Counted from the stretch's first letter, positions 1 through 8,767 are shown. The stretch: 64,000 bases of DNA from an uncultured Acetatifactor sp. (GCA_910586215.1 CAJUGH010000004.1:1-64000); one strand, 5' to 3'. The notes: generated by a model from the letters alone, not told the origin. Program-made: numbers and translations.

Positions 1-52
1 AATATATTATGGGTATTTGAAATAGTATAAACTTATTTTGTGGAGGTGTGGA

Positions 53-382
53 ATGGACGAAAAATTTATCCAGGAAAGAATCAATGAATTACGCATGAAA
101 AAGAATATCTCCGAATATCAGCTTAGTCTGGAACTGGGACACAGCCAGGGATATATTCAGGCGATAACCTCCGGCCGTAATCTTCCCTCTATGAGCGCCT
201 TTCTTGACATCTGCGCTTATTTTGACATTACACCCTCTGAATTTTTTAATCCTTCTGTCAATAATCCAAGCCTGCTCAGAGGTATAATGGAAGATGTGGA
301 AAAATTGTCAGAAAATGATTTACTGCTTCTCTCCACCGTACTCAAACGCTTTTTAGAACTATATCCCAAACCACAGAGTTGA
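53..382 (+). CDS. XRE-family helix-turn-helix regulator
   Basis: A small cytoplasmic DNA-binding protein of about 109 residues. The first 65 residues form an HTH_3-like domain (INELRMKKNISEYQLSLELG, then GYIQAITSGRNLPSM and CAYFDITPSEFF), and an acidic helical tail follows. The ATG at 53 is preferred over an upstream TTG because GGAGGTG lies 5-11 bases before it. It is one of only two ICE genes on the plus strand and converges on the next gene, as expected for an element repressor or regulator. The target is not visible. Confidence 0.85.
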   Translation: MDEKFIQERINELRMKKNISEYQLSLELGHSQGYIQAITSGRNLPSMSAFLDICAYFDITPSEFFNPSVNNPSLLRGIMEDVEKLSENDLLLLSTVLKRFLELYPKPQS

Positions 383-443
383 TATAGTATGGTTCTTAAA
401 ATACTTCTTTTTCCGCTTTTAATCTTTCTGTTAAACTGGGAGT

Positions 444-1133
444 TCAAGGAGGTATCAAACTGACCCCCTCCCCCGGCCACTGGCAGGCAAATATGATTTG
501 TTGCCTGTCACGGAAAAAATCTCCTGTAATGCAAGTATTTTCACCCTTTGACAAATGTCCTTGTACTTTATTCCCAGTTACGCTGGCAATACCCCTTGTC
601 TTTCCGGCATTGTTATTATCTGCGCAACATTTTAACCAGATCAACAAACTGCGCCTGTTTACTTCATCAGAACCCCCTGTATTCCCCTTTTCTCTCTGTT
701 CCGCTACACTTTCGCTTTCCAGTATGCCTGCAAATTGTTCTCTGCACAAAATGTCTGTATTTTTCTGTGCAATAACTACAGGTTCTTCACCTGTCTGTTC
801 CAATTTCTCTGTCTGCATATTTTTCTCCGGCTCAACAATCAGTTCTGAAACATTTGCTTTCTCTGCGAAATGCAACGTATATAGATTTGAGGTCTGCCCC
901 TTGTTTCCCTCTCGAAACCGGCTCTCCTTTGTAACATATCCGGCCTCCACCAATTCCCGCATGGCACGCTTGACTGTGGATATACTGATATGCAGATCAC
1001 GGCTGATGGTGGGTACAGCCGGAAAGCAGGTCTGCTCCTTGTCAGAACGGTCAATTAAATATATAAGAACCTGCAATGCCCTGCTCTTTAATTGTGACTG
1101 ATATGCTGACTGTTTCATCTCAAACTGGTTCAT
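444..1133 (-). CDS. Winged-helix protein, replication-initiator-like or regulator
   Basis: The N-terminal 75 residues form a winged helix (SRALQVLIYLIDRS, TISRDLHISISTVKRAMREL, GYVTKESRFREGNKGQTSNLYTL), like the DNA-binding part of plasmid or ICE helix-turn-helix replication and regulatory proteins. The remaining 150 residues are low in complexity and recognisably similar to nothing. An AAGGAAA site precedes the ATG. It lies at the distal end of the minus-strand transfer module and converges on the XRE gene. A DnaA- or Rep-like role in ICE replication is possible but not shown. Confidence 0.6.
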   Translation of the reverse strand: MNQFEMKQSAYQSQLKSRALQVLIYLIDRSDKEQTCFPAVPTISRDLHISISTVKRAMRELVEAGYVTKESRFREGNKGQTSNLYTLHFAEKANVSELIVEPEKNMQTEKLEQTGEEPVVIAQKNTDILCREQFAGILESESVAEQREKGNTGGSDEVNRRSLLIWLKCCADNNNAGKTRGIASVTGNKVQGHLSKGENTCITGDFFRDRQQIIFACQWPGEGVSLIPP

Positions 1134-1286
1134 AATCGTTTCCTTGCCTCTCTTATTTTTTCGCTTAATTTATCCTGTTTCTCTGGCGGAGTTAAAATTA
1201 GGCGGTCTACCCACCATAAACTGTGTATACCGCCCGCTCATTATCCGCCAAAATTCTGCAATCATACGATCCATATAATACGCAAA
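1134..1286. other. Intergenic region with a GGCGGT/ACCGCC hairpin
   Basis: This 153-bp gap lies between two minus-strand genes. It holds a 6-bp inverted repeat (GGCGGT near 1202, ACCGCC near 1230) with a loop of about 22 bases and little else. No promoter or U-tract is convincing. Confidence 0.35.
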
Positions 1287-2273
1287 TCAGTTCCCAACAA
1301 TATATCTCCCTATGACATTCTTGAAAACTTTTGCATTAGGGCCGCCGTCCATGCAGTCCGGCTGGTATTCCAAAAAGAATACCTTATGGTAATCGGTCTG
1401 GAATGCCTCTGCGTAGGTATCACGCAATGACTTTTCCACAAACGGGCACAGTATGAAAGCTGTTCTCGTCTCGTACTGCTCCAGGAGCCTCATGGTATGC
1501 TCCATTTCATAAGGTTTCATGCCACAGACCAGCAGCAGAATATCCGCATCCGGCTCCGGCCTGCCCGTTCCGTAATCTTCTATCAGGAAATGGAACCCTG
1601 CCCCCGGGGCCTGTGTCCCATACCACATTTTCTCCAGACGGCATCCGCCCGCCTCTTCCTCCATCTCATAGGCATCCCGCAGGAAAGGGATGATGCCGCT
1701 GCTATTCTTCTCCACATAGGCCACACTTGCCCCCACGCTGCCCAGCCATGCGGCAAACCCCAGCGCCGTGGTGGTGGTTCCGATACGGCTTTGGGAACTT
1801 ACCATGGCAATCCTGACACGATCCGCATGGAAATGGTAATGTTCCCCCTGCTTTTCAGAACTTTCCCTCTCCCTGGGGCAGAACCTTGTCATGCCCCGGC
1901 TGCTTAGGGACTGCCTGATCTCCTCCTGCATCTCCCATATCTCTGTGCTGGTGACGATATTACCCACCCCGGCATCCAGCAATGCCCGGCACAGCGGGTC
2001 ATTCTCCCGCAGCCCCTCGCAGATCACGGTGATCCTGGCATTATACATTGTCAGAAATTCCTCAATGGCATGGGCAAAGTCCCCGTCCTCATCCCCGAAA
2101 GCGATACGGTCTAACACCAGTTCCGTACAATGGGAGAAATTCCGCATATCATAAACCACAAACTGCTTTAGCATGAAATTCCCCGTCATCTTCTTAACCG
2201 GCAGGGCATCCTCCTGCTCTGCCAGAAAGTCCAGCAGATTGGTATGCTGCTGGGATGATAAATATAAAATCAT
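1287..2273 (-). CDS. CpaE/TadZ-like protein with a degenerate P-loop
   Basis: A soluble protein of 328 residues. Residues 1-140 look like a receiver-like CpaE N-terminus (NARITVICEGL, DAGVGNIVTSTE). Residues 155-320 follow a ParA/MinD-like fold beginning RIAMVSSQSRIGTTTTALGF. The expected deviant Walker A (KGGxGKTT) has become SQSRIGTTT, without either lysine, so ATP hydrolysis is doubtful. It follows the C39 peptidase by 18 bp in the same operon. A second, intact TadZ-like ATPase lies at 13,902-14,732. A role as a scaffold or localisation factor for the pilus or secretion machine is inference. Confidence 0.55.
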   Translation of the reverse strand: MILYLSSQQHTNLLDFLAEQEDALPVKKMTGNFMLKQFVVYDMRNFSHCTELVLDRIAFGDEDGDFAHAIEEFLTMYNARITVICEGLRENDPLCRALLDAGVGNIVTSTEIWEMQEEIRQSLSSRGMTRFCPRERESSEKQGEHYHFHADRVRIAMVSSQSRIGTTTTALGFAAWLGSVGASVAYVEKNSSGIIPFLRDAYEMEEEAGGCRLEKMWYGTQAPGAGFHFLIEDYGTGRPEPDADILLLVCGMKPYEMEHTMRLLEQYETRTAFILCPFVEKSLRDTYAEAFQTDYHKVFFLEYQPDCMDGGPNAKVFKNVIGRYIVGN

Positions 2274-2291
2274 AGCCTGATTTCCTTTCTC

Positions 2292-3116
2292 TCACTTTGA
2301 TATAGCCCAGAACGGGCCTCCTGCCCCCACCCTCTGCTTTGCCTCACTCAGGATAAGGGATAATTCCCATTCCTGATTACTCCGTTTCAGGCTGGCGGGA
2401 TCCGCCACAAGGACTCTGCCCTCCGGTGTGATCCCCCGCAGCACAATGAAATGTCCGCTCTTTGTGAAATGCCCCTTTGACATAAGGGCAACCACCAGCT
2501 TTCCCTCTGCGAGGGCATCCGCCACATCCTCCGCCTCAAGGCTCATATCCACCGAGAGCCCCCAGTGTTCCGCCGCCTTTGGTATCAGGCTGTGGTAGGA
2601 GCCGCCGCCCGGACAGTAATATCCGTTCTCATAGGACCATTCTGCCATTTCCACCGGATCCACATTTGTGCCTGTGAACGTGGATACCACCATGCTCATG
2701 CTTGTGGGGCCGCACCCGTGGGTGCCGATCTTGTCCTGTCCGTATGGTTCCTCTTTCCAGCGCTCGTCAAGCTGGTTATAATAAACCATCTGTATCTCCC
2801 CGTCCCTGCCCAGCAGGATGTCCTCGTCATATTCCTGCCCGTCCGCCTCCCGGAAGTCCCTGTCAAAGATGCCGGAGTCATTGTTGTAACCGTAATCTTT
2901 CTGAAACACATCCACGGCGGCGGCTTCTCCCCCGGAAAGCCAGTCAGCCAGGGCGGAGAAAGGGCTTGTGACAATGTACAGTACCAACGCAATCAAAAGC
3001 AGCAGAAAGATGACCGGCCCCAGGATAAGTGCAAACAGCCTTTTCCTGCCCTCCTTATCCTTTGCGGCCTGCAAAGCTGCCTCCGCCAGCAGTTTCACAA
3101 TAACCGGATCTGCCAT
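2292..3116 (-). CDS. Membrane-anchored C39-like cysteine peptidase of the conjugation module
   Basis: A cytoplasmic N-terminus of about 25 residues is followed by one membrane segment (residues 28-50, LFALILGPVIFLLLLIALVL) and an acidic linker. A Peptidase_C39_2 domain runs from about residue 108. The likely catalytic residues are Cys in GTHGCGPTSMSMVV, His in SGHFIVLRG and Asp in LVADPAS. AACGGAGGTGATAAC precedes the ATG. It lies directly downstream of VirB4, where Gram-positive conjugation systems usually carry a cell-wall hydrolase (NlpC/P60 or lysozyme in Tn916-type elements). It may therefore open the peptidoglycan or process a secreted component. Confidence 0.75.
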   Translation of the reverse strand: MADPVIVKLLAEAALQAAKDKEGRKRLFALILGPVIFLLLLIALVLYIVTSPFSALADWLSGGEAAAVDVFQKDYGYNNDSGIFDRDFREADGQEYDEDILLGRDGEIQMVYYNQLDERWKEEPYGQDKIGTHGCGPTSMSMVVSTFTGTNVDPVEMAEWSYENGYYCPGGGSYHSLIPKAAEHWGLSVDMSLEAEDVADALAEGKLVVALMSKGHFTKSGHFIVLRGITPEGRVLVADPASLKRSNQEWELSLILSEAKQRVGAGGPFWAISK

Positions 3117-3152
3117 GTTATCACCTCCGTTTTCTGTAAAGCAGGCAAGCGC

Positions 3153-5012
3153 CTAACGCCCCCCTGCTTTGCCCATATAGTCGAATTTATACTCCGGTAT
3201 GTCAAACTGGATATGGAGCCGTTTCGCACCCGCCATGAACAGGGCGTGCCCCCGCTTTCTTGCCAAAAGCAGTTCCTGCTCCGCCTCCGTCAAATCATAA
3301 AGGTCCGCCGTTTCTTTCAGGTTCTTCCCGTCCGTCCCCATGAGGATCTTGTAACAGGGGATGTCAAGCAGCGCCTGCCCGTACTGCTTGATGCTCTCAT
3401 GCAGGAAATCCACCAGGCTGTGGGAGATGATGCCCAGCGCCGCCTCATACTTCCTGGCCCGTTTCATCACATTCCTGAGATAGACAAGGGACTGGGGCAC
3501 TTTCTGGTCGATCATCAGATATGCCTCATCACAGATGAGCAGCACACGCTCCTCCCTGTCACGGCTCATCTGCTCCCAGTCATAGGTCAGGATATTAAAA
3601 TACTGGGTGCGCTTGACATTATCGCCTGTTTCCTGCAGGGCATGGGTGTCCATGACCGTAAAACGGGAACCGCCTGACACCGTGGTATGCCCGTTCCAGA
3701 TAAAGCTGTCTGCGCCCTCGGCAATGTCATATAAAAGCATTGCAAGGTCGGTATAGACAGAGTTTTCTTTTTCCGCCTCCGTCTTTTCCCGCACCAAGGC
3801 ATAAAGGTCTGAGAAAACCGGGAAGTCCTGGGGCCTTAACCCGGCCACATCCGTTTCCCATGTGATGTGAAACCTCTGGTAAAGCTCCACCAGGCACTTT
3901 TTGAGAACCGCTTTCTGCATATCCGTCAGGGACGGGATATAAAGGCTGAAGAAGATTTCCAGATTTTTCATATGCATGGCCAGCTCACTGAGCTGGCCAT
4001 TGACAAGGTCATTCATGCCGTACCCCTCATCCCTGTACAGCCGCAGTTCCTCTTTTTCGTCCTCGTCATCCCTGGGCGACGGCCTGACCTGGAGAGGGTT
4101 GATCATCCCCCTGGAGCCGCCTGCCGCATTGATCCAGTCACCGCCCAGATTCTGGCACAAATCCTTATACTCTGATTCCGGATCAATCACAATGATGCGT
4201 GTGCCTTTCATGTATTCCGCCAGCAGGATATGCTTGATGGCCGTGGACTTCCCCACCCCGGAATTGCCCATGACACAGAAATTGCTGTTGGTCCTGTCCC
4301 CTCCCCGTTTCCACACATCCACGATCACCAGGCCGCCGCTGGTGTCCTTGGCAAAATAGTACCCCTCCCCATCGTTAAAACCGCTGCTGGCAAAGGGAAA
4401 CCCGCCCACAAAAGTGGAAAAGGGGACTACCCTCTGCAGGATGCCCTCCATCTTCACATGATTGGGGAATGTGGGGGAAAGGTGCATGAATGCCTCCTTC
4501 TGCAGGTTGGGGATTGCCCTGATCTTGCACTTCATGACACTGGCAGCGCTCTCCGCCCGGCGGCAGGCTCTTTTAAATTCCTTTTCATCACCGGCCACTG
4601 GCATAATTTCCACGCTCATCAGCCCTACGGTCTCCCCCTCCCTGTCAATCTGCATGATGACCTTTTCTCCGTCCTCGGCGGCCTTTTCCGCCCGCTGCCT
4701 TGACAGGGGATCCTTTGCCCCGTCCGCAAGCCCCCTCTGCTGTACCACGCTCCTTGAGATGGCATTGATAAGGGCTCCGTTATCCACCGGTGTAAAACCG
4801 ATGGACACATAGGTGCCGGGGATATTCGTCAGCCTGGAGAGCCACTCCACCTCCACTTTCTGCGGATAACGTATAATGCCGTAAGCCTTTCCGATATTTT
4901 CCCCGATGGAAAGCCTGTTCTTTTCAAAAGACAGTCCCATGGGCGTCACTACATTTAACAGGGCATTGTTCACCGGCGCCTGTTCCGCCGCCTGCGCTGT
5001 ACGCTTCATCAT
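3153..5012 (-). CDS. virB4: VirB4-type conjugation ATPase
   Basis: This is the hexameric ATPase that powers the type IV secretion channel at the inner face of the membrane, 619 residues long. The N-terminal 230 residues are VirB4/CagE-like. Walker A is MGNSGVGKST at about residues 248-257, and Walker B is RVLLICDEAY near 480. The downstream RARKYEAALGIISHS matches the usual VirB4 sensor region. The start ATGATG at 5012 overlaps the preceding stop (ATGA) and has AGGGAGTG before it, so a longer upstream reading is rejected. It is shorter than typical VirB4 proteins of about 800 residues because the N-terminal domain appears to be a separate gene. Confidence 0.92.
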   Translation of the reverse strand: MMKRTAQAAEQAPVNNALLNVVTPMGLSFEKNRLSIGENIGKAYGIIRYPQKVEVEWLSRLTNIPGTYVSIGFTPVDNGALINAISRSVVQQRGLADGAKDPLSRQRAEKAAEDGEKVIMQIDREGETVGLMSVEIMPVAGDEKEFKRACRRAESAASVMKCKIRAIPNLQKEAFMHLSPTFPNHVKMEGILQRVVPFSTFVGGFPFASSGFNDGEGYYFAKDTSGGLVIVDVWKRGGDRTNSNFCVMGNSGVGKSTAIKHILLAEYMKGTRIIVIDPESEYKDLCQNLGGDWINAAGGSRGMINPLQVRPSPRDDEDEKEELRLYRDEGYGMNDLVNGQLSELAMHMKNLEIFFSLYIPSLTDMQKAVLKKCLVELYQRFHITWETDVAGLRPQDFPVFSDLYALVREKTEAEKENSVYTDLAMLLYDIAEGADSFIWNGHTTVSGGSRFTVMDTHALQETGDNVKRTQYFNILTYDWEQMSRDREERVLLICDEAYLMIDQKVPQSLVYLRNVMKRARKYEAALGIISHSLVDFLHESIKQYGQALLDIPCYKILMGTDGKNLKETADLYDLTEAEQELLLARKRGHALFMAGAKRLHIQFDIPEYKFDYMGKAGGR

Positions 5013-5698
5013 ATCACTCCCTTCAGCATGGGCATACTTGCCGCCGTTTCCGCATCTTCCAGATGGGTGTAGGACGGGTTGTTTACAAGGTTGAGCAGCC
5101 GCACGATCTCCTTTTCTGCCAGAATACCGCAGGCCACGCCCCCTGCCGCAAATTTTTCGCAGAGCAGGGATGCCCTCCTTAACAGCTCCCTCTCGGTTCC
5201 CTCCTCCTGTTTCTCCCAAATCGCAATATAGAACTGCCGCTCCACGATCTCCCCTGACAGGGCAAACCCTCCCATCTGCAGGATTTCCTGCCGCAGCAGC
5301 TCTTTCCGCTTGTCCTCCGCCTCCTTTAACATCTCCCCCATTTCCGTGATCAGCGGGGATATGTCCACCGGCCGGGACAATGCCATGAATTTGAAAGGAT
5401 ACTGGATGTCGGAAAGCTCTGCCGTCAGCGTTTTTATCAGCGCATTCTTTTCCGCCCTGCTGTACAGGTCAATGCTGACGGCCTGGATCCGGAGATAGAC
5501 AAACACCATCCCGTCACGGGTGTACAGGTACTTGTCCCGGATGTCCTTTACGTTGATAAACTGCTGTGCGGTCTGTATGGCCGCACTGTCCGCATCCGTC
5601 TGCGGACGTTTCCTGGCTGTTTTTATAAACAACAGCAAAATGCCGCCCCCTGTCAGGGTGACGGCAAGCATGATTATAGGAAATAAAAGACTGTCCAT
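5009..5698 (-). CDS. VirB4 N-terminal-domain-like membrane protein
   Basis: A protein of 229 residues with one membrane segment (residues 3-26, LLFPIIMLAVTLTGGGILLLF) and a cytoplasmic domain. That domain contains INVKDIRDKYLYTRDG, VFVYLRIQAVSIDL, ALSRPVDISPLI and GEIVERQFYIAIW, a pattern seen at the front of conjugative VirB4/TraC proteins. Its stop overlaps the VirB4 start by 4 bp (ATGA), so the two are probably made in equal amounts. The pair looks like a split VirB4, with this half as the membrane dock. Confidence 0.7.
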   Translation of the reverse strand: MDSLLFPIIMLAVTLTGGGILLLFIKTARKRPQTDADSAAIQTAQQFINVKDIRDKYLYTRDGMVFVYLRIQAVSIDLYSRAEKNALIKTLTAELSDIQYPFKFMALSRPVDISPLITEMGEMLKEAEDKRKELLRQEILQMGGFALSGEIVERQFYIAIWEKQEEGTERELLRRASLLCEKFAAGGVACGILAEKEIVRLLNLVNNPSYTHLEDAETAASMPMLKGVI

Positions 5699-5714
5699 CT
5701 TATCCTCCGCTATT

Positions 5715-7478
5715 CTAATTTAATGGTCTGACGTGCCAGTCCGAAAACAGGTTGTCCTGCACCGTCACGGCGTCACTTAAATGGATGCGCAGCATCCCCG
5801 CAGGCGTCCAGGCATCCATGACCTGCGCATACACGGTATAATCCCCATCCGGGAACCAGACCGGCGTGAAATGCGTTCTTCTGCCATAAGTGCTGTATTC
5901 ATTTTCCCAGAACTGGAACACTGCGGAATACCCCGGCGCTGTCCTCTCCAGCAGCCTCCAGTATTCGGCATAATGGAATTCCGGGAAATAGGCCACACAG
6001 GTCTGTACCTGTGTGATATGGCCTGAGGGCGCGCCGGAGCGCATTTGGGCTGATGCCGTCATGTTAATGCCATACCCCGATTTCATGGTGCTGCCGGATG
6101 CGGTTGGATTCTTTTCATCCGGCACAATCTGCATGGATGCAGATAAAGATGCGGAATAGCCGTCCCAGGCATAATCATACCAGCCCTTGTCCTTCCATTC
6201 CCCGTTATCCACCCACTCCCCATGATTGGAAGTACAGCCCACAGGACAACCTGCATCATGATCCCCGCTCTCCCAATCCCAGTCAGGCACCCACACCCAG
6301 TTTGCGTGCCACCAGCACCGCCAGACTCCCCAGCTTAAGCCTGCCACATCCTGCCCCGCCGGTAATGCCGGCCTGCTGTAACCGTCATAGCGGTCGTCCG
6401 CCATGGGGTCAGGCGGCGGGTTCTCATTTAAGTCCACCACGTTTGCCCTGATGGTAGTGGTAGCAAGGCTCCCCTTATCTGATGATATATGGATGGTGAT
6501 CTCGCAGGGGACAGAGGGCGTATGCCATTTGACCCACACAAGCTGGCTCCCGTTTTTCGGCATCACCACCCCGGTCATCCGGTAACTCCTGCCTCCCATG
6601 GAAAAGGTCACTGTGGCCGTGGCATCATTGTTAATCTCGTCCGTTGTAGATAACGTGGTGGAAGTGATAACATCTGTGTCGATCCGATATACAGCGTCAT
6701 ATTCCGCCTCCGTGGGCGGCGCACCCTTATAACTGATAATGCCGATACCCAACATCCCGATCATTTCTTCCGTAGTCCTCGCCGTGGTCTTGGAACCGGT
6801 ATAGGCTGAAAAACCAAGATCCGCTTTCTCAAGGAACAGGGCAAGGGCAAGGTTCTTCATAACCACCGTAGGGAAATGCGCCCCCAGACCGCCCCCCAGC
6901 ATCCGGTTATAAAGCCCTGCCTCCGTGGTCGTCATGGCAAAATACAGGTTGTTGTAAATCAGGTAGATGACAGGCTCTATCACCAGCTTACAGGAGCCGT
7001 CCGTCAGCTCTGCCAGATTCATGCCTGTTTTCTCGGCCACCATGGATGCCGCCCCTTCCGAGCAGAAATACCGCTTGATCTGCGTGATGCTTGCCTTGCT
7101 GCTGTTGCTTGATATGATCTTGGGCATAGCAGTAGTCGGCTTATAGCATACATACTGTGATGTCTGAGCGGTCAGCGCCGCACCGTCCCGATACTGCATC
7201 TTACTTACTTTTCCAAAATGTATCATTTTCCCTGATATTCCAGATAAATCTTTATTGGAAAAATCCACGGGTCCTGCCACAATCTCTCCTGATTGTGTAT
7301 CCACCACGGTCACTCTCACTCCCTGATAGGAATTACCCGGCCAGTTATAGGACTTTGTGCCATGGTTCAGGCTGCCGCCTCCACCATCCACATTTCCGCT
7401 CCCTTCCGCATAGACGGTCAGGGTTCCGGCAAGCAGCATAATAAATATCAGAAATACTGCAATAAGTGATCTTTTCAA
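5715..7478 (-). CDS. Large secreted or surface protein of the transfer module, unknown family
   Basis: A protein of 587 residues with a clear signal peptide (KRSLIAVFLIFIMLLAGTLTVYAEG) and a glycine-rich start. It has a mid-region of likely beta structure, including LSTTDEINNDATATVTFSMG. A tryptophan-rich stretch follows (WGVWRCWWHANWVWVPDWDW), with CPVGC nearby and a beta-rich C-terminus. The TTG at 7478 is chosen because GGGAGGAAG lies 5-12 bases before it and the signal peptide begins there. It is outside the cytoplasm and placed between Tad pilins and VirB4, so an adhesin, pilus-associated or channel role is plausible, but no family is recognised. Confidence 0.7.
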   Translation of the reverse strand: MKRSLIAVFLIFIMLLAGTLTVYAEGSGNVDGGGGSLNHGTKSYNWPGNSYQGVRVTVVDTQSGEIVAGPVDFSNKDLSGISGKMIHFGKVSKMQYRDGAALTAQTSQYVCYKPTTAMPKIISSNSSKASITQIKRYFCSEGAASMVAEKTGMNLAELTDGSCKLVIEPVIYLIYNNLYFAMTTTEAGLYNRMLGGGLGAHFPTVVMKNLALALFLEKADLGFSAYTGSKTTARTTEEMIGMLGIGIISYKGAPPTEAEYDAVYRIDTDVITSTTLSTTDEINNDATATVTFSMGGRSYRMTGVVMPKNGSQLVWVKWHTPSVPCEITIHISSDKGSLATTTIRANVVDLNENPPPDPMADDRYDGYSRPALPAGQDVAGLSWGVWRCWWHANWVWVPDWDWESGDHDAGCPVGCTSNHGEWVDNGEWKDKGWYDYAWDGYSASLSASMQIVPDEKNPTASGSTMKSGYGINMTASAQMRSGAPSGHITQVQTCVAYFPEFHYAEYWRLLERTAPGYSAVFQFWENEYSTYGRRTHFTPVWFPDGDYTVYAQVMDAWTPAGMLRIHLSDAVTVQDNLFSDWHVRPLN

Positions 7479-7501
7479 TTTTCTTCCTCCCAATTTTAAC
7501 C

Positions 7502-7535
7502 ACAAAAATTCCCAGCGAGATAAACTCACTGGGAA
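7502..7535 (-). terminator. Rho-independent terminator after the 66-residue gene
   Basis: On the minus strand TTCCCAGTGAG and CTCGCTGGGAA pair with a short loop (10 of 11 bp) and are followed by TTTTTG. It sits between the small gene at 7588 and the large secreted protein at 5715, so it may reduce rather than stop downstream expression. Confidence 0.75.
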
Positions 7536-7587
7536 CCTATCAAAGTGCATATAATCATTTTTCAAACCGAACATGGGACTTTTAATG

Positions 7588-7788
7588 CTACATATGCCTA
7601 TGCTCAATCTTATCGGAAATAGAACCATCTTTGTTTATTTTTCTGGTTGCTTTTACAACAGAACCATCCTTTTGCTTATAAATCTTGGTAACACGCGCTG
7701 TTTGCTTTCCACCATATGTTTCAACTTTATCCGGTTTAGCTGTCGGTATCATCGGCAAAGCATTCTCTTTTTTTACTGGCTTTCCCAT
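7588..7788 (-). CDS. Small basic hypothetical protein
   Basis: A protein of 66 residues rich in Lys, with no membrane segment and no known domain. It contains an internal pattern ARVTKIYKQKDGSVVKATRK and NKDGSIS. AAGGAGGATGGATTA precedes the ATG. It has its own strong promoter upstream and a terminator right after it, so it is likely expressed as a separate short transcript inside the transfer region. The function is unknown. Confidence 0.6.
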   Translation of the reverse strand: MGKPVKKENALPMIPTAKPDKVETYGGKQTARVTKIYKQKDGSVVKATRKINKDGSISDKIEHRHM

Positions 7789-7838
7789 TAATCCATCCTC
7801 CTTGTTTATCGCAGTTTAAAGATATGCTTGTTTATCCT

Positions 7839-7868
7839 GTTATACCATGTTGCATCACAGCGTGTCAA
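7839..7868 (-). promoter_or_regulatory. Sigma-A-type promoter for the 66-residue gene
   Basis: On the minus strand TTGACA (7868-7863) and TATAAC (7844-7839) are separated by 18 bp. It points to the gene beginning at 7788 and lies just after the terminator at 7875-7904. Confidence 0.8.
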
Positions 7869-7874
7869 GACAGG

Positions 7875-7904
7875 TAAAAAGAGAGCATGGCCTGCACCAT
7901 GCTC
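7875..7904 (-). terminator. Rho-independent terminator of the Tad pilus part of the operon
   Basis: On the minus strand the arms GAGCATGG and CCATGCTC are followed by TCTTTTT. It lies just downstream of the gene ending at 7927 and marks a transcript boundary between the Tad genes and the VirB4 section. Confidence 0.8.
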
Positions 7905-7926
7905 CCAAATATAATTCCTGTTCTGT

Positions 7927-8580
7927 TTAATTCATATCACCGATCTGTTTGTCCCAATCTCCATTTGACCCTGCCGGGTAGGATACCGGAGCATCCGGGG
8001 CATCCATATATCCAAACCCAGGCACATACACCTGTCCGTTCTCATTGACGGTTCCCCCTGCCGGTTCCTCCGGTTTCTGTTCCGGCTCCGTAACCTCCGG
8101 TTCATACTGGGGCGGCTGCTCCGGATTCCCTGCCGCATCCCCGCCTGCAGGTTCCGGCTTTTCTGTAGGCGCCTGCGCATCTTCCCTGGTCTTGGGCGGC
8201 TCGCTGCCCTCCCCTGCCGATTCCCCGTCCGCCTGACTGCCCGCAGATGACGGTTCCATGCTCTGTGAGGGTTCCGTTTCTGCTCCGCCATTTCCATTTT
8301 CCTCCGGAACAGCCGTTTCTTTCGGGGCTGCAGTTTCCTCTGGAGCAGTGCTTTCCTCCTGAGCCGCCGTTTCCTTTGAATCAGGAGTCTGCTCCGGACT
8401 GCTGATCTCAGGGACCGTTACCTCCGGCGGCTCTGTTGTCTCCTGCCGGCCTTTTGCATCAGCCTGCGCCGGAGTTCCCAGCTTTGCCAGATACAGGCAC
8501 AGCCCTCCTGCAAGGCACACTGCCGCTACAGCAAGGATAATCACCACCAGCTTCTTATTCTTCTCATATTCTTTTTTCAT
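7927..8580 (-). CDS. Membrane-anchored acidic Pro/Glu-rich protein (DUF6550-like)
   Basis: The start at 8580 is chosen because it overlaps the previous stop (ATGA) and AGTGAGG lies before it. A short basic head (MKKEYEKNKK) is followed by one membrane segment (LVVIILAVAAVCLAGGLCLYL). Then come about 130 residues of P, E, T, S and A that look disordered. The end is conserved-looking: VNENGQVYVPGFGYMDAPDAP and DWDKQIGDMN. This layout suits a protein that spans the cell wall near the pilus or channel. It resembles proteins I know as DUF6550 from similar elements. The function is unknown. Confidence 0.65.
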   Translation of the reverse strand: MKKEYEKNKKLVVIILAVAAVCLAGGLCLYLAKLGTPAQADAKGRQETTEPPEVTVPEISSPEQTPDSKETAAQEESTAPEETAAPKETAVPEENGNGGAETEPSQSMEPSSAGSQADGESAGEGSEPPKTREDAQAPTEKPEPAGGDAAGNPEQPPQYEPEVTEPEQKPEEPAGGTVNENGQVYVPGFGYMDAPDAPVSYPAGSNGDWDKQIGDMN

Positions 8581-8762
8581 CTCAAAGACCTCACTTTCCA
8601 TAAAATCGCTTTTACGGCAAATGCTGTCCTACTTTTATCCAACTTCATCATACCCCAGACTTTCAAGTGCGTCCAGACATTTTCCGGCAGATTTAAAATC
8701 TTTTTCGTTGCTCTTTTTTGTTTCTCATCATAATCTACCACATATCCCGCACTCCTGTCCAT
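8577..8762 (-). CDS. Small hypothetical protein, translationally coupled
   Basis: About 61 residues beginning MDRSAGYVVDYDEKQKRATK and ending AFAVKAILWKVRSLR. It is basic, with no membrane segment. It begins 5 bp after the pseudopilin stop, and its TGA overlaps the next ATG by 4 bp, which supports real translation. No family was recognised. Confidence 0.5.
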   Translation of the reverse strand: MDRSAGYVVDYDEKQKRATKKILNLPENVWTHLKVWGMMKLDKSRTAFAVKAILWKVRSLR

Positions 8763-8767
8763 TGTTT

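Noticed and set aside
2565..3677. 370-residue plus-strand frame
   Set aside because: It runs opposite to the C39 peptidase and VirB4 genes, has no ribosome site and no family. It is a GC-rich shadow frame.
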